From positions 1-10,178 of the forward strand of contig CAZMZM010000070.1 of assembly GCA_964570865.1 (NCBI GenBank): DNA of 10,178 nucleotides, written 5' to 3'. This DNA comes from WGAL01 sp964570865 (GTDB taxonomy: Bacteria > Bacteroidota > Ignavibacteria > Ignavibacteriales > Melioribacteraceae). The notes beneath the pieces were generated by a model. That model ran no database searches. It saw only the letters and a program-made list of their open reading frames with translations, and had not been told where the DNA came from. The position numbers and the translations under genes are program-made. Shown piece by piece: positions 7,005 to 10,178 of this stretch (within the stretch, counting starts at the first letter, position 1; each line of letters begins with the position of its first letter).

Positions 7005-7046
7005 AATTAGGTCCGCTTTTATTATTACGATTTATATTACCTAATT
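7005..7046. repeat. 8-bp inverted repeat upstream of the TSUP transporter gene
   Basis: AATTAGGT (7005-7012) and ACCTAATT (7039-7046) are perfect inverted copies separated by 26 bp, ending 90 bp before the transporter start. The spacer holds TATATT (7033-7038), a possible -10. The arms could be operator half-sites or an RNA hairpin in the 5' leader. There is no U-tract, so it is not a normal terminator. Confidence 0.35.
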
Positions 7047-7136
7047 TCGTTAGTTTCAATTTTGAATCGGCGTAATAAGTCAAAACAATTTCTTCATATT
7101 TTTTACTCTTTTTTATTATGTTTAACTACAACAAAT

Positions 7137-7883
7137 ATGAATGAATTACTACAATCAATATTGCTTTTTGGTGCAGGAATTTTTGCCGGGTTTATTAATG
7201 TTAATGCCGGCGGAGGCTCAACAGTAACACTTCCACTGCTTATATTTATGGGACTTGACGGAGCTACGGCAAACGGGACTAATCGTCTGGCAATTCTGCT
7301 TCAGAACAGTTCTGCAGTTTATTCATTTAAGGAAGAAAAATATAGTGATATAAAATTAAGTATTAAACTGGCTCTTTTTACATTGCCCGGCGCTATTGCC
7401 GGTGCATTTTGGGCAATCAGTATTGACGATTTACTCTTCAAAAAAATTCTTACCGGAGTAATCATTTTTGTAATTGCTACACTGTTTATTCCTAAATCAA
7501 AACTCCTCCGTAAAACAGACGATAAGCGCGTATCCGTTTGGGCTTATCTTTCGATGTTTGTTGCCGGATTCTACGGAGGAACAATTCAAGCGGGAGTCGG
7601 CTTTATATTTATGACAATTCTCCACAATCTGATGAAGTTTGATTTAATTCGAGTGAATATGCACAAGGTTTTTATTATTTGGCTTTACACACTTCCGGTT
7701 TTATTAATATTTACTCTTTCCGGAAATATTAATTGGATATTAGGATTAAGTTTGGCAATTGGGAACATGGTCGGGGCACGCCTTGCTGTTAAATTTGCCG
7801 TTAAAAAAGGAGAAGGAGCTATTAGAATAATTCTTATATTTGTGATGCTTTTAATGGCGGCAAAATTGATTAATATTTTTTGA
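7137..7883 (+). CDS. TSUP (TauE/SafE) family membrane transporter
   Basis: TSUP proteins are inner-membrane permeases, many linked to export or uptake of sulfite, sulfoacetate or other small anions. The 248-residue protein is almost wholly hydrophobic, with about 7-8 membrane segments. It contains the family's two-fold internal repeat: FAGFINVNAGGGSTVTLPLL (16-35) in the first half, and VAGFYGGTIQAGVGFIFMTI (142-161) in the second. I chose the ATG at 7137. An in-frame TTG at 7062 would add 25 residues, giving a polar, Lys/Arg-containing N-terminus atypical of the family. No convincing Shine-Dalgarno precedes either start. A short frame starting at ATG 7118 overlaps this start. The methyltransferase gene follows after 8 bp, so the pair is probably one transcript. 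The substrate is not indicated by neighbours, since no sulfur-metabolism gene is present. Confidence 0.9.
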   Translation: MNELLQSILLFGAGIFAGFINVNAGGGSTVTLPLLIFMGLDGATANGTNRLAILLQNSSAVYSFKEEKYSDIKLSIKLALFTLPGAIAGAFWAISIDDLLFKKILTGVIIFVIATLFIPKSKLLRKTDDKRVSVWAYLSMFVAGFYGGTIQAGVGFIFMTILHNLMKFDLIRVNMHKVFIIWLYTLPVLLIFTLSGNINWILGLSLAIGNMVGARLAVKFAVKKGEGAIRIILIFVMLLMAAKLINIF

Positions 7884-7891
7884 GATTGAAT

Positions 7892-8503
7892 ATGGAAGAT
7901 AAAAAACATTGGTACGACGGACTTTTTTACGATAGGTTTGTTGCTCCGCATCAAGATTTAATTTTTAGAATGTTCAAAACACAGATTGCAAAAGATTCAA
8001 CTTTGCTTGATGTTGGCTGTGGGACAGGAAGATTAGAATTTCAACTTGCGAACCATTGCAGAGAAGTTGTAGGTCTGGACTTATCCTCGTTAAACATTAA
8101 GTATGCGAATAAGCATCTGAAAGAATTCGGGAATAAAAATGTCAGTTTTATTCACGGCTCAATTCTTAAAATAGATGAGCTTACAGACAAGCATTTCGAT
8201 TACGCTCTTACATCGTATGTACTTCACGAAATGTCGCCCCAAATGAGAATTGATTCATTGAAAAAAATGCGTGAAATTGCGGATAAAATTATAGTGGGAG
8301 ATTACCGCGTTCCAATGCCGAAAGGATTTTGGTCTGTTTCTGTTAAGATGGTAGAATTTTCAGCCGGTCCGGATCATTTTAACAATTTCAGACATTTTAT
8401 CAGATCGGGCGGAATTGAAAACCTTGCCAAAGAAGCCGGGCTAAAAATCACGAAAAAGATTTCAGCCAAATTACCTTATGCCGAAATTGCAATTTTAGAA
8501 TAA
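7892..8503 (+). CDS. class I SAM-dependent methyltransferase
   Basis: This 203-residue cytoplasmic protein has a Rossmann-type methyltransferase fold. Motif I, LLDVGCGTGRLEF (38-50), binds S-adenosylmethionine, GLDLS (61-65) carries the acidic residue for the ribose hydroxyls, and FDYALTSYVLHEMSP (102-116) is the motif IV region, resembling UbiE/type-11 methyltransferases. The region after it (139-203) probably forms the substrate site. The ATG at 7892 is chosen over the TTG at 7880, which overlaps the transporter stop. GAGATTG lies upstream as a weak ribosome binding site. The 8-bp gap to the TSUP gene suggests a shared transcript, but the acceptor (quinone, lipid, thiol or metalloid) cannot be read from the sequence. 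No motif specific for a menaquinone or arsenite methyltransferase is clear. Confidence 0.88.
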   Translation: MEDKKHWYDGLFYDRFVAPHQDLIFRMFKTQIAKDSTLLDVGCGTGRLEFQLANHCREVVGLDLSSLNIKYANKHLKEFGNKNVSFIHGSILKIDELTDKHFDYALTSYVLHEMSPQMRIDSLKKMREIADKIIVGDYRVPMPKGFWSVSVKMVEFSAGPDHFNNFRHFIRSGGIENLAKEAGLKITKKISAKLPYAEIAILE

Positions 8504-8506
8504 TTG

Positions 8507-8546
8507 AATCTGCAACTATCCATTCTTCGTCATCAATCCGCAGATT
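8507..8546. terminator. weak hairpin between convergent genes
   Basis: AATCTGC (8507-8513) and GCAGATT (8540-8546) form a perfect 7-bp stem with a 26-nt loop in the 70-bp gap between the convergent methyltransferase and polyferredoxin genes. On the plus strand T-rich sequence (TTTTTCAATTTTT, 8558-8570) starts 11 bp later. On the minus strand the tail is only CAATTATTCTAAAATT. It could act as a bidirectional transcript end, but the long loop and offset T-tract make it weak. Confidence 0.3.
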
Positions 8547-8573
8547 GCCGAAAGTTCGTTTTTCAATTTTTCT

Positions 8574-9620
8574 TCAGTGTCCGAGCATATTAATATTTTG
8601 AAAGTATTGCAAATATTCACTTGGCGTAACGCTACTATGCCAGTAACCCAATAACATCCCCAATCCGAGAATGGCAAAATAAATTATTGCTATTCCAAAA
8701 ACTATTTTTTTCTTTGACACTTTTTTTCGGGTTACAACATTTTGAACGAACAGAGTATCACTAACCGGACAAACATCAACACAGTTAAGGCAAGTTGTGC
8801 ATTCGTCCGAAATTACGTAATTCTTTTTATGCACCTGAATATTTGACGGACACGCTTCGGTACATAGTTTACAATCTATGCAAGTCTCCGAATTTCTCTT
8901 GATTTTATTCGGACTTATTATCGAAACAATGCCCAACAAAGCTCCGTAGGGACAAAGATAACGACACCAAAAATTACGAATAATGACAGAAAGTAAAACA
9001 AGTACGATTAATACAATAAAGGAAAACTTTGTGATTTCGGCGAAGAATAGCCAAAGTTTAACATCTGCCATTTTGTTGTAAGGAGAATTCAAAAATGCTG
9101 CGATTGTTTTTGTATCCATTGTCAGTATGGAATAGACAAAAAATCCCATTATTAAGTACTTTAATGAGCGAAGCGGAATATCAATTATTCTTGGCAAATT
9201 AAGTTTTTTGCCGAACAATTTTTTCTCAACTTTCTCACCGAAATCCCCTACCATTTCTGAGATAAAACCTACAGGACAAGAAAAACTGCAGAATGATTTA
9301 CCAGCCCAAAATGAGATAGCAAGCACACCCGTAAAAATAAAAAAACCTGCAGGATGCACCATGCTTATCGAACCGGTTTTTAGGAAGTAGTAAAAATTCA
9401 TAAATGAACTGATCGGCAAAAAACCTTCAACTCCGGATGGTCTGGAAAAATATTCAACTGACCCGCCGGAATATAGGAATTGCATAAAAAGGTAATACTC
9501 AACGCCAATCCATATTACAAGTGCCACAAAAAAGACTTGAGTAATAAAACGAAAAACCTGAACCGGTTCTTCTTTGTTTTTATCAAACGATAATTTTTCT
9601 ATCTTCTTTAATTCTACCAT
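8574..9620 (-). CDS. NapH-like membrane polyferredoxin (4Fe-4S protein)
   Basis: This 348-residue integral membrane iron-sulfur protein probably carries electrons at the cytoplasmic membrane, like NapH, NosR C-terminal or CcoG-type proteins. Membrane segments are predicted at about 25-47, 91-108, 154-168, 188-215 and 304-325. Between them lie two CxxxCP motifs facing one side, Cys111/Cys115 (CSFSCP) and Cys219/Cys223 (CRYLCP). Two complete 4Fe-4S ferredoxin motifs follow: Cys247-Cys250-Cys253-Cys257 (CIDCKLCTEACP) and Cys274-Cys277-Cys280-Cys284 (CTTCLNCVDVCP). A SRPSGVEGFLPIS segment (59-71) precedes the second helix. All eight cluster cysteines are present. The ATG at 9620 has no strong Shine-Dalgarno. 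It is transcribed alone, after the dps terminator. No nap, nos or cco genes adjoin it, so the partner and pathway are unknown. Confidence 0.88.
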   Translation of the reverse strand: MVELKKIEKLSFDKNKEEPVQVFRFITQVFFVALVIWIGVEYYLFMQFLYSGGSVEYFSRPSGVEGFLPISSFMNFYYFLKTGSISMVHPAGFFIFTGVLAISFWAGKSFCSFSCPVGFISEMVGDFGEKVEKKLFGKKLNLPRIIDIPLRSLKYLIMGFFVYSILTMDTKTIAAFLNSPYNKMADVKLWLFFAEITKFSFIVLIVLVLLSVIIRNFWCRYLCPYGALLGIVSIISPNKIKRNSETCIDCKLCTEACPSNIQVHKKNYVISDECTTCLNCVDVCPVSDTLFVQNVVTRKKVSKKKIVFGIAIIYFAILGLGMLLGYWHSSVTPSEYLQYFQNINMLGH

Positions 9621-9660
9621 ATCACTAATTAACTTAAAATTAAATTTACCAATTTCTCGG

Positions 9661-9706
9661 ATAAATAAAAAGGACTTCCCCTCGATTTATCTCAAGAAAG
9701 TCCTTT
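9661..9706 (-). terminator. intrinsic terminator of dps
   Basis: Perfect 9-bp arms AAAGGACTT (9669-9677) and AAGTCCTTT (9698-9706) enclose a 20-nt loop. On the minus strand the stem runs into TTTTTATTTAT. It starts 30 bp after the dps stop and separates it from the polyferredoxin gene, whose promoter would have to lie between about 9621 and 9668 or overlap the hairpin. Confidence 0.85.
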
Positions 9707-9736
9707 AAGCAAGCAAGTTAAGCAATATGTACGAAT

Positions 9737-10178
9737 TTAGCCCTTCAAAACTGCGTTTAACATCCAGATTTGTTTTTCAAAATTCTGAACTGTTTCCGAT
9801 AAAATATTTACCGTAGGAATATCATTTATCCCTTCCGCAACTTTAATCGCCTCTTTAATTTTGTTATTTAAAAATGTTAAATCATCTTTTACATTTAATA
9901 CAACATCATTTGTCGAAAAATTCTTTTTTTCTTCTTCGTTAATGCGGGCAACTTCTAAATATTCCTTTAACGACGAAAACGGTTTTTCGCCAAGCTGTAA
10001 AATTCTCTCAGCCAAATCATCATACAATGTACTAACGTAATTATACAATTCTTCGGTTACTTTGTGCAAAGTAAAAAAGTTACTCCCTTCAATATTCCAA
10101 TGATAATTATGTAATTTAACAAATAGTACATTAAGGTCTGCAACCAGCAAGTTCAGGTTTTTTACGTTTTGTGATTTC
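9737..10178 (-). CDS. dps: Dps-family ferritin-like DNA-binding protein (5' end missing)
   Basis: Dps proteins form 12-subunit shells that oxidise and store iron using hydrogen peroxide, protecting DNA during starvation and oxidative stress. The frame is open to the right edge, so the start is outside the window. A TTG at 10150 is an internal Leu, not the start, because the preceding codons (KSQNVKNLN) continue the normal N-terminal helix. Counting from that Leu as 1, the inter-subunit ferroxidase residues are His17 (NYHWNIEG, 15-22), His29 and Glu33 (TLHKVTEELY, 27-36), and Asp44 and Glu48 (YDDLAERI, 43-50), in the correct spacing for the family. The C-terminus ends in LNAVLKG, with no long basic tail, so DNA binding, if any, would rely on the missing N-terminus. 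An intrinsic terminator follows. Confidence 0.93.
   Translation of the reverse strand, partial: KSQNVKNLNLLVADLNVLFVKLHNYHWNIEGSNFFTLHKVTEELYNYVSTLYDDLAERILQLGEKPFSSLKEYLEVARINEEEKKNFSTNDVVLNVKDDLTFLNNKIKEAIKVAEGINDIPTVNILSETVQNFEKQIWMLNAVLKG

Larger units (their letters stand above)
6675..7136. other. unexplained intergenic island rich in CG dinucleotides and inverted repeats
   Basis: About 460 bp lie between the divergent M24 and TSUP genes without a supportable gene. From about 6741 to 7015 the sequence is more CG-dinucleotide-rich than the other spacers, contains several short frames open on both strands, and holds at least three inverted repeats (listed separately). It must also contain the promoters for both flanking genes. 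Weak plus-strand candidates are TTGATT (6976-6981), 17 bp, AACAAT (6999-7004), or a lone TATATT at 7033-7038. It could be a decayed gene, a small interspersed repeat element, or a structured 5' leader. Sequence alone does not decide. Confidence 0.5.

Noticed and set aside
7062..7136. TTG start adding 25 residues to the TSUP protein
   Set aside because: The extension is polar and basic with no Shine-Dalgarno, unlike the family; the ATG at 7137 gives a standard N-terminus.
10148..10150. TTG as the start of Dps
   Set aside because: The frame stays open to the window edge and the upstream residues fit the Dps N-terminal helix, so the gene is cut by the edge, not started here.

Overview
The window looks like chromosomal DNA from an AT-rich free-living bacterium. 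The 16S rRNA 5' half and the low-GC, Lys/Ile-rich genes suggest the Bacteroidota/Chlorobiota (FCB) group. My best guess is a class Ignavibacteria-like organism, judged from remembered 16S features and not from an alignment. Shine-Dalgarno motifs are present before several genes (cheW AGAGG, tag AAGGA, the M24 peptidase GGAGG), but TSUP and the NapH-like gene have none that is convincing.

Layout. Bases 1-829 are the 5' part of a 16S rRNA gene on the minus strand, cut by the left edge. Its leader (boxA) and one clear promoter, plus a weaker upstream one, lie at about 890-1070. Next come minus-strand housekeeping genes: a class I/II PLP aminotransferase (1388-2572) tightly coupled behind glycyl-tRNA synthetase (2577-4079), then a single-gene cheW (4200-4685) with its own intrinsic terminator. 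Divergent from cheW is tag, encoding 3-methyladenine DNA glycosylase I (4789-5385, plus). It converges on an M24 metallopeptidase (5469-6665, minus) that ends in a hairpin terminator. A gene-free stretch of about 460 bp (6675-7136) is rich in CG dinucleotides and inverted repeats. It precedes a two-gene plus-strand unit: a TSUP/TauE-type membrane transporter (7137-7883) and a small SAM methyltransferase (7892-8503). These converge on a NapH-like membrane polyferredoxin (8574-9620, minus). The window closes with a Dps-type ferritin (9737 to the edge, minus, 5' end missing) that has its own terminator.

How it fits together. Most genes are short, separately controlled housekeeping or stress units: translation (16S, GlyRS), amino-acid metabolism, peptide turnover, alkylation repair, iron and oxidative protection, and membrane electron transfer. 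The minus-strand genes run in the same direction as the rRNA operon. I see no phage, insertion sequence, CRISPR array, toxin-antitoxin pair or biosynthetic cluster, and no convincing new multi-gene system. The points most worth a second look are the glyS start site, where the Shine-Dalgarno sequence favours an AUC codon, the dyads around the rRNA promoter and between cheW and tag, and the unexplained intergenic island upstream of the transporter.
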